This document shows, piece by piece, positions 47,356-60,591 of a DNA stretch of 64,000 bases. The position numbers were made by a program, and so were the translations under genes. Source of the DNA: Breviolum minutum Mf 1.05b.01 (taxonomy: Eukaryota; Sar; Dinophyceae; Suessiales; Symbiodiniaceae). The notes beneath the pieces are model-generated. The model had not been told where the DNA came from and made no database searches. It saw nothing but the letters and a program-made list of their open reading frames with translations. How positions within the stretch are numbered: position 1 is the stretch's first letter; every line of letters begins with the position of its first letter. The stretch is from assembly GCA_000507305.1 (NCBI GenBank), contig DF239764.1, positions 100,702 through 164,701 of the forward strand, given 5' to 3'.

Positions 47356-48418
47356 CTCCAACCGTTAAAAAGGGCAAACGAATCATAGTCAGCTAGCAAT
47401 GGCCCAGGCATGCCCAGGCCCATGTGACACAAGCGGTTTTTTGGGCAACTCGGTGCTACAGGTTGCAAGTGAAAACAAACAGTGTTACATACTGCCACAG
47501 TTACATGTATGGACTGTATGGCTGCATTTGCGGATATGCATGCGTATGTCTATATATGTCATCTATCTGCATGTGCATGTATGGGTGTGTTGTGCCTAGC
47601 AGAATCACAGATCTGATCAAATTTGGGCATTTCAAAATAGCACACCTAACTTCTGCGCCCAATATTCATAAGAATGATCGCTTTGGGAACTTTGCCTTCC
47701 ACCCTCGAAGCCAAAATGATCCTCACTGGGAAGCCAATATGACATCGGCCCTCTGACAGCCAGATCGTCCTACTAGTATAACAGTGGCCAAATGAGGCGC
47801 CAAGTTCAACGCTGGGAAGTGAAGTAAGTGTTAGCTTGCCATACTAAATCAAAACTGCAAGAAAACATGTTTTTTAATCTATAGCTTTTCTTTCAGTATG
47901 AAAACCATCCCAAGTCATCCCAAATCAAGAAGATTTGTCAATAAGCTTCATCGGTCTGGAAAACTTGGTTAGGTCCACACCGGTATCCCGACGTATTAAC
48001 GCGGGGTGCGAAGAGGTAAAATCACAAGCACGTCTAGAACAATCCGATATACACGCAAGAACGTTTAATATATTCATCAATATACATACGTACTTACAAT
48101 ATGTTGCTGTTGTTGTTGTTGTTGTTGTTGTTGTTGTAGTTATTGTAGTTGTAAGAACACTGTGTTGTCATTTCCAATCCTGATTCACTAGACTCACTCC
48201 TCGAGTACTCTATAGTACATGCAAATATCTTATGAATATCAAAGTCTCCCATATGACCAGTCCAAAAGCTTCAAAAACATGTCCAAACATGTTTGTTTTT
48301 GCCAAAATCATTATCCTTAAGCTTAAGTCATAGGTGCAGGGTCTAATTTGGGAATGGACAATCCAGAAGTCGTTTGTTATCTAGCGGTGCTGACTGCATT
48401 TTTCATTGCTATGCTAGA
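47356..48418. other. Spacer with (GTT)n repeat
   Basis: No exon recognised. An imperfect (GTT)n tract of about 36 bp lies at 48,103-48,138. The first exon of the transporter should be here. Confidence 0.5.
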
Positions 48419-48523
48419 TTACCGGCGGATCAATAATCTAAGATGCCATTTGTCGCCATTTGTTGAGGAACCTCCCCCTTTCAGCCCAACCCCAACTGCA
48501 CAACTCAAAACCTTATCCCTACG
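48419..48523 (-). CDS. Terminal exon, unknown gene
   Basis: Long pyrimidine tract and acceptor GGCGACCCAG|C, then 34 codons RRDKVLSCAVGVGLKGGGSS and TNGDKWHLRLLIRR to TAA. Confidence 0.5.
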   Translation of the reverse strand, partial: RRDKVLSCAVGVGLKGGGSSTNGDKWHLRLLIRR

Positions 48524-49857
48524 CTGGGTCGCCGTGAGAAGAAGCAAGAAAAAGAAGAACACAGGCAGCGTGACCTGGATGCTAAGCTTTGCATACTGTT
48601 GCTCTGATGTTGTTTTGTGATCTTCTGAATGATATCTATTCAATATAAACTTCACAAACTAAACATAAACTAACATATCTATACAGTCTATACATATCTA
48701 TACATATGTCACGTCATATCTGACAAAAGGAAAGGAAACTGATGCTTCCTACCTTACTAGCTTCGTATTCGTTCTGAGGGTAGACACCTACAAGGGAACT
48801 ACCACGTCTTTTCATGTCTTCGTGCATTTTTTGGAAAATTATACATATATTATGTTCATTCCGATGGTTTTTGCATGGGAACTAGTGGAATGGTGCTGTT
48901 TTTTGGTGGGGGTCCGAATTGGCCATGACCTCATGTCACCCAACCAAGCGCACCTTTGCACGAAGCTCTGCCCATCCATCCGGCATGCGACGATGAGAAC
49001 GGGGAAATGACTATGGTGGGGTCTTTTACCGATGAATTATCACAATGAATACTTTCAATATCTTCCGTCTGGATGAACTATCGGTTTTTGCTGGGTTTTG
49101 CACTGGAAACCCCTTAAATAGACAGGATATTCCCTAAATACTCTAATTACTTATATATCTAAAATATAACCGTTTGGATCCTTTTGCGGAGTATCCTGTT
49201 CCTGTCTTTCAAGACGAAAGCGATTGTGTTCTAAACAACGCCAGTTTCCTGTAATTGCCACTTGGCGCGACTGCAGTCAACGATGAATTCGACTTTGCAC
49301 ATGTTTTCCTTCCAGTGAATCTACCATGAATTTGACCCAACAAATTATCTAATTGAAATGGCTGCGAAAGATCGCAGCGGGTGGGAATGTCTAAACACGG
49401 TCCCAAAGATTCCAATAAGGGCCAGGGAACTCCAAGTGCAGTGTTTGATGCAGTATTCAGGCTGCATCTTCTGATTTTGGAAAGGCATCGTCATCTGGTG
49501 TCCTAACCTGTCCTAACTCAAAGGACATCCCTCAAAAGACATCAAACTGAGTGAGTTTAAAAGTCAGGCTAAAACCTGCAAGCTTCCGAGACTTTAAGCG
49601 TTTCCTCTAACATGATAGTTTGATATAGTTTTGATACTCTTGAAACATGTTTTAACTCAAGTCATGGTGCCATGTTCCGTTAGTTAATGAATATAAAGGC
49701 CTTGACAGTCCAGCTATTGGCAGGCAGCAACAACATTCTGTTGTTGAACTTTTCTTGGCTACTTCTTGCCCTTGGTTTCCAGTGTGCAAATGCTATTGAA
49801 AAAAATAATCGATTTGTTCCATGGATCCCACAAAAAAAACAAAGCATCTGGAAAATA

Positions 49858-49979
49858 TCAGGACCCTTCGCGGGCAACTCGGAGACTCCTCAAAATGTTA
49901 TCACTTCTCAGTGGATCCCATGGATTTTGCCAGCCCGGCCCAGTGAAACTCCAAACCATAGCGCTTTCGAGCGTGATCG
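49858..49979 (-). CDS. Terminal or internal exon, unknown gene
   Basis: Acceptor TTGATTCGTAG|CG, 39 codons ITLESAMVWSFTGPGWQNPW and DPLRSDNILRSLRVAREGS to TGA. A GT near the end (GAAGG|GTCCTG) could be a donor instead. Confidence 0.48.
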
Positions 49980-50568
49980 CTACGAATCAACAAACATCAA
50001 ATTCCAAAAGGATTTACCTCAAAATTGAGCCCAACCAGTGCTACCAGGAAGCCATGTGAAGTTCATTAAACTTACATCAGGTGTGGTATGGAAGTACCAC
50101 ATAATACTGTAGCACTATGACCTATCATATATCCCTGATAATGCCACCAACGATGTTCACCGAGCAAAGATAGGAGTCTTTGACACCTGTGAATGTAGCG
50201 ACCACTCAGTTCAAGAGCCATCACTGATTTTCTCAAGAATCACCAAGCCTTCCACCTGAGGGTCCCCCGGCCCGGCAGGTCGGTGATAGTGTCTGGTGCA
50301 TCGACTGACGTTTGTATGGGTTGAAAGGACAAATGGATACGAATGGTGTGTAATTTGAATAAGTGTATTTAGTTTATAGGCTAGGTGTAAATCATAAGCA
50401 TTGCCTCATATCGCCTCTAAATGTCAGTTTGAAGAAAGAACTATCTTGGACAAACAGTATAGTGATAGTGCACGATAGGCATGATGCCATGTATTGAGAT
50501 GTCTAGAGCTGTAAAGTATCTTATCGATCTGGTCAGACTTGTGGATTCGTGGATTCACAAACGCTCTT

Positions 50569-52536
50569 TCATTCATCATCTAGACATTTGCGGCCGTGGG
50601 CTCTCAATACCGCCACACGCAGCTGCACTTCAACAGTTTGCGTGACAACAAGTTCCAAGACATTCTGATACTGCTGGAAGTCTGCGCTGAGGGTGCCGAG
50701 CACTGTCCTTAGCCTTCTTGTAAGAACCTGGGGAAACCACAGCAAGGAACTGACTGTCATGTAAGCTGGAACCCAATCAGCCAAATGTGAGGCTCCTGTG
50801 AGATGATCCATCCTGCAAACCAAATCAAAACCAAATGTATGGCAATGAGATGAAGTCTTTGCAAGGAGCTAAGGGAGGCATCCTGTATGGAAGCCTCCCT
50901 CTGCAACCTATCCCCGTCAGGAATTATGGGGTCACAATTGGGATCTTTTGGCGGGAATGGCATTTCATCAGCATGCTGAAGCTTGAAACCTGTTGAACTG
51001 CAGTGCAACATCTAAAAGAAAAGGAATACCAAGGTGACCCTCACCTTGAAAACAGGTGTTACTACCTGCAAGACTGGGGTGCCATACGTAGCACACGCAT
51101 GTTCTTATCTGTGTAGATGTTCTTCCACGCCACGGCTCCCTTGATGGAGAACTTAGTGGCAAGACCAGCCGTGCCAACATAATATCCGACGGAAATTCTT
51201 CCAGGAGGCGACGCGAAGACATGCGTTTCCAATCTTGCAAAGACTCCAGGCGATTGACAAACATTTGAATATTGCTAAGAAGGAACACCAAAGAGCACGG
51301 CGATGTACATCAAGCCAATGTAAATGCAAACAAAGTAGTTTAGTATAGTTTAGTTACTGTATGTTACTGTATGACGTATCACCACTATTCTAGATCCTTT
51401 GGTAAACATCACTCTTCCTTCCGGTGGCTCCTTTTAGACCATCAGCCGCTACCCGAACAGGGCAACTGCTTAGAAACAACCACCACCAACGGTTCTCGGG
51501 AGAATTGATCCTGCATGGCATTTCAGCGGGTATTGGTGCCTACCCACCTATTACTCATTACTCAATCGCATCCCACATCCCAAACCAAAGAAAATATCGT
51601 TCCTTGGTACTATGGACCGGAGATGCATTTACTCTGCAAGGTATGTAAATTATCCAACCATACTTACTTGCAAAAAAAAGCTCACTTCACATGTGTGCAT
51701 TTATTCTTAGACAACTTGGTTGAAACTATGAATGGATTATAACTGTACATGGCATCTGTAACTCGCTTGAAGATGCTCATATCTTATTCCTCCTAACATC
51801 TAATCTGCTATCCATCTATCCATCTATCTATCTATATGTAAATTTAAATATATATATATTGTTTCTCCTTAACTAAATCAAAACGCATCAAGTGTCTGTA
51901 GTGTTCACGTGCCCGACACCTTAGAGCCCACGCAGAAATGATGGGAATCTTCTGGCCGAAAATGAAGGGATACCAGTCCTGGGTTGCAGGCTTGGTCGTG
52001 TGCAGAACCACATCGTGGCTCGTCTGAGCCAGAAAGAGATGGATCATGAAACATGAGTTCCATGGTTGTAACCCACTCCGTTGATTTGAACGAGATAACC
52101 TCGAGTGAAGTCATAGTTAACAGTCACGCTCTCTTCACGATGCTTGCCAGTGAACCCAAACAAAACTCAATATCCAAACTGTTGCACCTCTATTTTCAAC
52201 TTATTTTTCATGCGAACACTGAGCCTTGCAGGTGAAGCAAACCTCCTGACCTTTGGACACTGATTCACAGCTGAAACCAACGACCTTTGTCACTTGAGAT
52301 TACTCATGAAAGTCAATTTTTGCTCATCCCATATCCCATGTGTCATACTAATTCATGTTTCACAGTTTGAATTGTGGTGTTTCTTCGTAAACCCCACCTT
52401 TTTACTCTTGAGCTATGGGATGTGACTTGACCCCTCTCCAATCGGCCAATCCGCTCAGTGTCCTCTTCTCCGATGATAACATCCCCCTTGATCGGAGCCC
52501 AAATCTCAGTGGGTGCAATTTGAACTTCATCGGCAC
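50569..52536 (-). CDS. Unknown multi-exon gene, six exons placed
   Basis: Minus exons: 52,406-52,536 (ADEVQIAPTEIWAPIKGDVI, donor GTAAAA), 51,920-52,023 (TSHDVVLHTTKPATQDWYPF, acceptor TTTCTGGCTCAG), 51,066-51,233 (SVGYYVGTAGLATKFSIKGA, AVAWKNIYTDKNMRVLRMAP), 50,908-50,989 (LQHADEMPFPPKDPNCDP), 50,773-50,812 (MDHLTGASHLADW) and the terminal 50,569-50,727 (RTVLGTLSADFQQYQNVLEL ... GRKCLDDE, TGA). The last three join in perfect phase; 51,066 joins if its donor is GC. A further exon with VNYDFTRGYLVQINGVGYNH lies near 52,050-52,150. No family is recognised. The mix of beta-rich and helical parts is consistent with a soluble enzyme or scaffold. The first exon may be near 53.4 kb. Confidence 0.6.
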
Positions 52537-53023
52537 CTTGCCTTCACTGGAAAAGATATCGGATATCACATGATATCGCCATATGGGACATGTGTGCATC
52601 ACATTCCAGGCTTATGAACTCTTTTCCTTTGGAATCCGTTCCGTTTGCACATGTTTGTACAATAATGCTTTCTCAGAATCAGAACATCATACCACATTCA
52701 TGGTCTGCAACCGACCCTATGTTAGGCTCCTGGCAGTTTTCCATTCCATCCTGGGCTGGACAGGACACTGTCACATGCATGGCCAGCGTCTGGCAACCTC
52801 TTTTCATTGCTTTAGTTCACCAAAGGAATTCAGAAAGTGACATCTTTGTGCTAACGCACCTAGTTGTGGAACTCTAAAGGCCCTGTTTAATCCACTAAGT
52901 ATGAAGTCCTCTGATACTTCAAGTTCTGGAATGGTGCTGCTCTGATTTTGCTTTGGCTAGCTGCTACAGCACTGAACCTCTGCAACGTGTTTGAACATCA
53001 CATTGATACATGACCTGTCACAC

Positions 53024-53136
53024 CAACACGAAGACACGATGAGAACGACTCGTATTGGGCGACCCAACGCAAAAAGGCCTGCCCAAAACGATGTCTTGAT
53101 CCTCGCAAAGCAGCAGCACATCAAACAGATCTGGAG
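53024..53136 (-). CDS. Internal exon, probably 5' part of the same unknown gene
   Basis: Acceptor GTGCCACTGCAG|CT, donor GTGTTG|GTGTGA. PDLFDVLLLCEDQDIVLGRP and FCVGSPNTSRSHRVFVL. Confidence 0.48.
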
Positions 53137-53362
53137 CTGCAGTGGCACAGGGCCACAAGGAAGTCAAATTTTATCAACTCATTTTTTAAGGTCGCCAAAT
53201 TAATTTCAAACCTCTCCGAGTCACCGAGACTGCATGTTCTGATACCATGGCATGCTGCTTACTTTTCAAACCTGAAGGTTACAAACGATGGAACCCAGTG
53301 GGCCTTAGCAAGTAAAAACACCTACCACCTGAATCCACTGCACTACCGCCTTTCGATCTTAC

Positions 53363-53390
53363 CTCAAGAAAGCCCTCTAGTGAATCATGA
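53363..53390 (-). CDS. 28-nt micro-exon
   Basis: Acceptor TTTTTCTGAGCAG|T and perfect donor TTGAG|GTAAGA enclose HDSLEGFLE. An upstream frame starting MRVLAKKRKLGLDFFDFS (53,494) could be the first exon. Confidence 0.4.
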
Positions 53391-53653
53391 CTGCTCAGAA
53401 AAAAACAAAGGACTAGCCGTGCATATAATGATCTTGCTTTGCTAAAGTCAAAAAAATCCAAGCCAAGCTTTCTCTTTTTTGCAAGAACGCGCATCCGTTT
53501 GGTTTTTAACTTTCAGAACTGCCATTTGGGCTCATGTATGTGCAACACCTCATTTACTATTTTTGTTGGACAACCTTTCACCCTTTCCAAAACAACAGTA
53601 TATAAATAATTAATAGTAGTATATACCATAACTTTAGTAAATCATTATAAGAG

Positions 53654-55257
53654 TTAATTTTTTGGTCGCACTGGTGGCGTCCATATGGTAGGCCGACAGC
53701 TGTTCTTGGGTGCTCCCGGCAGGACGGAGCGCTGCGCACGCTTGCGGCCGGAGAAGTCAAACGTCTGCGTGGCCTCTAGCAGGAGCTGAGTTTTCAACGG
53801 GGTGACTGGTGGGAGAGAAATGGAAAGGTGGTTATCAAATGTTATCAACGCAATGAGACCTTTTGTTTTGTTCTCTCCAATTCAAAGCATCCTGTGTCTT
53901 TTATGTCGTTTTCCCTTTTCAGAAGATTAATTAAAGTAATTATCCGTTGGAGTCATAGTGAACCATACCTCAAAGGCCTTGGTGGCCAAAGCACCACTAG
54001 TCTTGTGTAGATATCTGCGGTTTGTGGGCATGCCTTGGTACAGCCCCGAAGGTCCATAAATGAATCCACCAACCAATGTTCCTGGTCACAATGTTTTTAT
54101 TACTGATTTTGAATCGTAATATAAGATACCTCAAAGTCATTTTGGGAGGATTCCCGTTCCAAGAAAACACTGTAATTAATTACTTCTGGGGTTCGGCAGG
54201 CTGTTGGTCGTGCTTCGCAATGAGAACTCATGTCGGTCCAGCTGGTGAGACGAAATCCTGTCAACATTTTCCCCATTCCTCCCTGAAGTGTCTTGGAAGA
54301 ATTCTGGACGCATTAGATATGTCTACAACGAAAAACGCAAACATGCGTCTTTATTTCAATGTGTACATACCAAAATATTCAAATATATCAATAATGCTAT
54401 AAAGATACAAAATACACATTGTGACATGTAAACACAAGTGAAAAATCTTCACCAACTTTGAATGAGTAAACTCATTCTTGCAAGGCTTTCCCGTTCGAAA
54501 CTACTGTTCATTGCTTTTTTGGTCCTGGTTCGCTGTGATTAACCCTTTGACGGGCACTTGCCTCGCCATTTAGCAGGCCAAAGCTTCCTCCAATCAGAGC
54601 ATCAGAGGAGCAATACAGCACTTTCCACCTGGACTCTCGAAGAGTGCATGAGCTTCGGTGCCTTGTGTTGCCTATGAAAAAAACCCAGTGATCAATATAA
54701 AATGTCATGCTACAATAGTTTGAGATAGTTTGAGGTTGAATCTTCTTCTAAACCAGTCTGGAGTGGACAGAATATCCTACATGTTCCAAATCATTAGCAT
54801 GCAAAGTATCCTTTGTGGATATACATCCAGAGTTCATTTCTATATTCTATCTACTGTATATGCTTCGCTTCGTATTTGACTTGTGGTATCTTAAATTTAA
54901 ACTCATACAAATAACATCAATGTATAACATTCTACAACAACCACTGTGGGTGAATACACTGACTAGTCCTAACTTCGCATGTGCCTGTGGATATCCTATT
55001 TGATCATCTCTCTATGGTTCTGTCAGAAATCTTGTTGCGGACTCCAATGACTTGCAAATAGTCTGGCTGAACATAAACGGCTTGCACCGCTACCGGAAAT
55101 TGTAGGACCACTTTGGGTTTCCCCCCAACGAAACTTCCTTTTAGGATCCTTTAGGGTGACATCAACTGACGGGCCGCACGTGCCCCTCAGAATCTGCTCG
55201 TCATAGACAAGGTCTTCACCTAGACGAGCTATCAAGGTAGCATCGACATCGGTGATG
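53654..55257 (-). CDS. Unknown gene, terminal part
   Basis: Terminal exon 53,654-53,805: acceptor TCTCCCACCAG|TC, TPLKTQLLLEATQTFDFSGR, KRAQRSVLPGAPKNS and a Pro-rich tail to TAA. Internal exon 55,094-55,257: acceptor ATCACTGCAG|C, ITDVDATLIARLGEDLVYDE, QILRGTCGPSVDVTLKDPKR, KFRWGETQSGPTIS, donor TTCCG|GTAGCG. A third near 54,600-54,675 follows acceptor TTTTTTCATAG|G (two frames possible), and exon-like sequence continues to 55,770. No family recognised. The TAA lies about 160 bases before the putative first exon of the next gene. Confidence 0.55.
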
Positions 55258-55767
55258 CTGCAGTGATGCTTGCAAGCCAGTCGTTGAAACCAACAAATTG
55301 CGTTGAATATATAAGGAGATATTCTGCACTGCGTCCGCTGTGCACACTTCACCCATCAAATTGTCCGCGATGTATAAGGAGATATTTCCCGGTAGTTTCC
55401 GGGTCACAAATCAAACGGGTTCTTATGACATCACTGCCTACAATAGGTCTATTACTTACAATTTTATCTGATCTGGGGATATATACATGATATAAAAGAC
55501 TGCCCCACCACTGAAATAGGAAGATTCCCTACCACTTTTGCTGTGCCAAAACCTGGGAGTACAATGCGAGGGAAATTAGGATGAAATCGCCTGAGGTCGC
55601 TGTTGGCCAAGATTTTATTGGTTGAACTGGATGCTTGCACCAGCCAGCAGTGGCACAAACACCTCCTGTTGGACTTGGTATATGATTGTCTGACCTTTTG
55701 GAAGTTGCGCCATCTACTTTCAAAATATGTTCAACGCGATGGACAAAGTTTTCAAAGGGGATAAAAA

Positions 55768-56063
55768 TCAAACGGAATCAGATCGAATCATGATTTGATA
55801 CATGAAAGTCGGTACATGAAACCTTCCTTCTAAACACGGCAGCTTATGACATTTGAGAAGGTTTCTGAGACTGCTCCAGTAACTCCAACTTTGATGACTT
55901 ATATGCATCCAAAAAAGGTCATTCTCAGCGACTCTCATGTGCAAACATCTCTCATTCGTATAGTTATTGGGCTTGTTTCCATGGAGAGATGGGATAAAGC
56001 TTGCCACAGTGACATTGCATTGCTGCTGGTAAAGGCCGGTAAGGCGGATCAGCGTGGCTAGGA
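55768..56063 (-). CDS. Possible exon
   Basis: After acceptor GATTTTCCTAG|C a minus frame stays open about 97 codons (TLIRLTGLYQQQCNVTVASF ...). The plus strand is also open here (with SDIALLLV), so the strand is not certain. Confidence 0.3.
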
Positions 56064-56693
56064 AAATCGACTCAAAACAGTCAACAGTCTGGTGGTATCA
56101 TTTGCCCAAATCTGATGTACACACATCATGAAATTTGTCATCTGACATGTGATGTCTTTCTCTCAGCATCTGTTGTAGGAAGGAATGAAAAAAACACTTA
56201 TCGGAAATCTTTATGCAACTTTGAAGATCAAGGCACATATCCGAAGGTACTATTTAAGATACCATATAGCTATCACGATGCTTCCCAATCGTCATGTTTC
56301 TAGTGCGTCTCAAGTGTCCCAGAAAGAATCCAAAGCTTACGTGAAGTATCCTGAGATTATGCCAAGGTACTTGTAATGCATAAATACCTGAAAATATGTG
56401 TAGAAGTATGTATCTTCAGCACCTGCCATCAATGGCACCGGAACAAACATATTTGAGGATTTGAGGCAATGTTCTTAAGCGTGCACTAAAGACATTTTGG
56501 GAAGTGACATTAGGTTAGCATAGATTAGCAGGATGTAGCGAACAAAAATGAGGACCCATCATCTACAGTGTTACAGATATCTACAATATTTCAAAGATAT
56601 CCGTTTCAACTGCCCTTCCACCATTCATTATAGTCTCCTTACATAACGGCTATGCCCATGCCCCAGAAAAATCCAGCCACCGTTTTGGACATA

Positions 56694-59267
56694 TTAGCTC
56701 CGCTTGCGGGGCCCCCAGCGGCTCAGTGGCTCCAGGTCTCTAACACAGAACTGGCGCCACAACGGACAAAAAGAAAGCAAAGGTATCTGTAATATGCTTG
56801 ACCAAAGTGAAAAGGAAATACAGCAAGTAGAATACACACATAGGTCCTAGGTGTTGATCAAGATTCTCTCTTCCAGGAATTGCCGGTCTTAGCCATGAAA
56901 AATGCTTTAGCCAAACTTTCACCATGTCCACACAAATACTTTTGCGGGGGCCCCTCTTCCACTGTGGGAATATGCAAGCATATATGCAAAGAAATCGATG
57001 TGTGTTTTAAACATGTGCATGTTTTATTGATAAGGCAACTGGCCTACAGTGTTAAGAAGATCTTTCGCCACACTTTGGCAGAACTTTAGCCAAACTTTTG
57101 TCAAATTCAGTCCCATAACTTGTTGCACGGAAACGTCCAAGCTCTTTAGCTACCATGACGATTTCCCTATGAGGCAGCCGACTGGCTGTATTTTGGTGGC
57201 ATGGCAAGTAATCACTAGTCAAAGTAAACATGAGCCCCACTTTGAGAAAACAAAAGCGTCACAGCGCATAGGATGCTGAAAGTAACAAAAAAACATCATG
57301 TATGCTACATTCAAGTCAATGCGTTTTGGTTGCCATGTCCATCCTCCGTTCCTGCAAAACATGCTTCTAAACACAGGCAATGGGCACTATATACATTTAT
57401 GTATACAGAATCATTTGCCAAAACTTTCGCAAAAAGAAATACTTTTGCGAATTCGATTTTTGCCTTTCGCCACAGGTTATCTTTTCATACCAAAGGTCAT
57501 AGCATACTACACTCAAGATAAGGACCTTTAAATCGACACTCATAGATATATATATATATATAATATATTATATATTATATATTATATATATGAAACAGGC
57601 AATTTGAACTACAGGCAATTATTGCATATCAATGTGTAATAATGTGTATACTGTATTTTTTGCAGGGGATACTGTATACGTATATAAATTAGTTACGAAA
57701 GATAGGCAGTGTGGAAAAAGACATGGCCGGGAATCTCCCAGTGTGTTCGGTTTGAGACCTGCAACGTAGTGTCAAGGCAACCAACTAACTTTTAAACATG
57801 AAGCACCGGACATCATTACTCCCCCAAAAGAGACTAGTCACTAGTCCAAAAAAAAAAACTAAACAGTAGTGTTTCATTTTGTGCCGTTTTGTTCGGGTGA
57901 CAGCACCTCCAGTTTCAAATTCGTGTCGTTACTGGCAAAGCGACCCTGCCTCAGTGATTATATGCAAAATGGGTTTCCCCCTCAAAACAGTGACGCCCTT
58001 TCCAATGCTGAAACCATTCAAACATCAGTTCATGATTTGGAGAATTGACGACCTGTTTTCACAAATTCTGCATACCATTCCTCAAGGAGGAACAAACCAA
58101 ACAAACAAACAACTTTGTATAGGATGAGGTTACTGTTTTGAGCAGGTGCAAGTCTCAAATGCCAATTATATAGAATTGCGGCCACTCTATTAAGAGGTTG
58201 ACCCCCACGCAAAGGTGACCAATCCGCGGCGTTGTGGGATCCTTACACCTTTCACCCTTTTCAAGTGACCTTTGGCCATCATGGCAAAATGAGCATGACT
58301 CTGATGGCCACAGGAACACATACATCAGACCAACTGACTGTAGGCATGCTTAAACTTCCCACTCAAGAGCAGGACATCGTGCAACACTCATCAACATACA
58401 GTTATATACAGTTTCAAAAACATCATGAAAACAAAATAGGGTAGGTGAATGATGACAATGATGGTAGCATGAAAATAGAAAAGTACTGTATAACAGCATG
58501 CCAATGACAGACCACAATCCCATTGATGAGAAAGTTCGGCTCAACCTCCAGGACTTCTTTCTCTAAAAGTGAGTTCACCTTGGGCTCTCAGGGAGCCACA
58601 CCCATCAGCAATATCCTTGGTGATCTCCTTGCAAGGCGGTGGTGATTTCCCCTGAGCCGTACTCCCAAACATGCTTATAACAGCTATGCAACGAAATCAA
58701 CACACATTAGGCAAGTTACGCTACGAACGATGAGAAAAGAGATCTCCTTTGAAGTATATCTGGTATATCCAGTGCCTACCAGTGGGGCTATAGCCAAAGG
58801 CCATGAAACCCCAAACCCTAACAAACAGGAAGCTTCAAACCTCCCAACCATCCTAAACCCTTTGAACAACCCTAAAGGTTTTCCATCGTCATCAGCCACG
58901 CCCACTACCAGCCACCTCCCCAGCAAATGGGTGTTGGAAGAGTCATTGCCCCAATTGATGATCTTAATGATGACATCTTCAAGACCATACTATAACTTTA
59001 ACATGGAATACTCGTACCCCAACAATGACACTTCATCAAGCCGCATGAATTGGCCCTTCATCACCCGTCTGATTCCTGAAGCATAGGCATTGTGGAAAGA
59101 CTCTTCTACTTTAACACCCTCAATATGTTTTTTGTCACATTCTCCTTCACCGGGTCTGTGTCTTCAGAATGCTTCACCGAATCCCAGGTTAAGTCGTCGC
59201 TAAGTCCGACCATGTCCCTCATCCATGGGCTGCCGACCTTGATTTCTTTTTTGATCTTCTCGGCCTC
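56694..59267 (-). CDS. Unknown gene(s): scattered exons ending at 56,694
   Basis: Exons: 59,118-59,267 (EAEKIKKEIKVGSPWMRDMV, GLSDDLTWDSVKHSEDTDPV), 59,003-59,055 (GQFMRLDEVSLLGYEYSM), 57,945-58,007 (IGKGVTVLRGKPILHIITEA) and terminal 56,694-56,750 (FCVRDLEPLSRWGPRKRS, TAA, acceptor GTGGCGCCAG). A further stretch at 58,880-58,989 (IIKIINWGNDSSNTHLLGRW) is coding-like. Whether these are one gene is not known. No family recognised; the first exon is charged and helical. Confidence 0.42.
57543..57591. repeat. (TA)n/TATAATA microsatellite
   Basis: Alternating TA with TAATATATTA interruptions. Similar short TA tracts are scattered through introns, for example at 20,137, 24,835, 27,150, 35,953 and 61,337. 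Confidence 0.9.
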
Positions 59268-60591
59268 CTTGAAATGGAGCCGAGGACATATGATGTGAAA
59301 CTAGACACAACAAAGCCTGACTAGGTCAAAAGTAATTCAAACTTAGAAGCAAACCAGAATGATTCAACTCAAGCTATGGTAGTGATGTTTCTTCGACTAA
59401 GGAGGCACCTCCAAAACAACACATTAAAAGGCATGCGACATGTGGAACAAACAATAACCACACATCGTCTCTTGCCAAGGGCTCTGGAGAAAGTAATCGA
59501 TTTTATAGTTAGCCAACCTTGATTTCCTGAAATAATGAGGACTTCGGGCTCCCTCTGAAGATCTTGGAAATATCCGTCAAGTGATGTCAACATAAAAATT
59601 CATCGTGAACACTCTACAATCCCAGGCAGAATCGTTTTGTTGCCACGACTCCCGAAGTTGATCTTGTGGACTTGCAGCCTTCTCCTGTCCGGCTTCATCG
59701 TCCAGGAGCTTATCATGGTATTATTTGAAGGCCGCATGGGGTACTGATGTGTTTTGGGTGAAGATTTGAGCCCTGGTTTTGGGCAACATGCCTACAATCA
59801 CGTCCCTCGTGTTATTAAAGGGTTATCAAAAGTTATCAGCCACCAGTGTCCCTTAATAAGGCCTTAATAAACCCTTTTTTGAAGTGTGGGTAGTTTTGAT
59901 GGGGGTAGTTAGGAGGGCCATGATATAAACAAATTATATACGTACAGAAAGAACATGCATGGACTAGCTATGCTATGCTAAACATGCCCTATTAAGTTAA
60001 GTATTGTAGTACTATGCATACAGTACACGAGCCGGAAAGTAGATGGCGCAAGTCCCATAGTTATTTATCCAATCCACCTTCTGGGGGAGTTGCAGTATGT
60101 TGGGGTCCCCTCCTTATTGTACCCGCAAGCAAATTGCAGGAAGTGATCGGATTGCATTGATATGCATTGATGCTGAACGTGCCAGGTTTGCCCTCTGAGC
60201 ACTTGGCATACTTTCAGAGATGTTCTACATGGAAGATGTCCCAAAATTGATTGGACACCGAAGTCCAGCAAAGTGTCCTTGAAACTGAAAACAACTCAAT
60301 ATGTCGCTTCTAGAAGGACTTGGTGGTCCTAAAGCTTTGAGACGCACCAACCCAAACTAAGACTCTGAATACAATTGAGGTTCACACGAGTTCACAAAAC
60401 AATCATGACTCTTGATGCTGTCCTCAATAGGGGCAGGGCAATACTGTGAGGACATAATTCGTTTTATAAATATAATATAGATACATACATACAAGGGGCC
60501 TCCAAACAGAACAGTTTGAAGCTGTTCCATAGTCTTTTGGGGTAAGAAATGACAACCTTCACTTCCCTCCAAAGCTTCACTCAATCATCTA

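Noticed and set aside
55846..56061. Plus frame with SDIALLLV, resembling the Asp box of trypsin-like proteases
   Set aside because: No His or Ser box nearby. The minus strand is equally open after a good acceptor.
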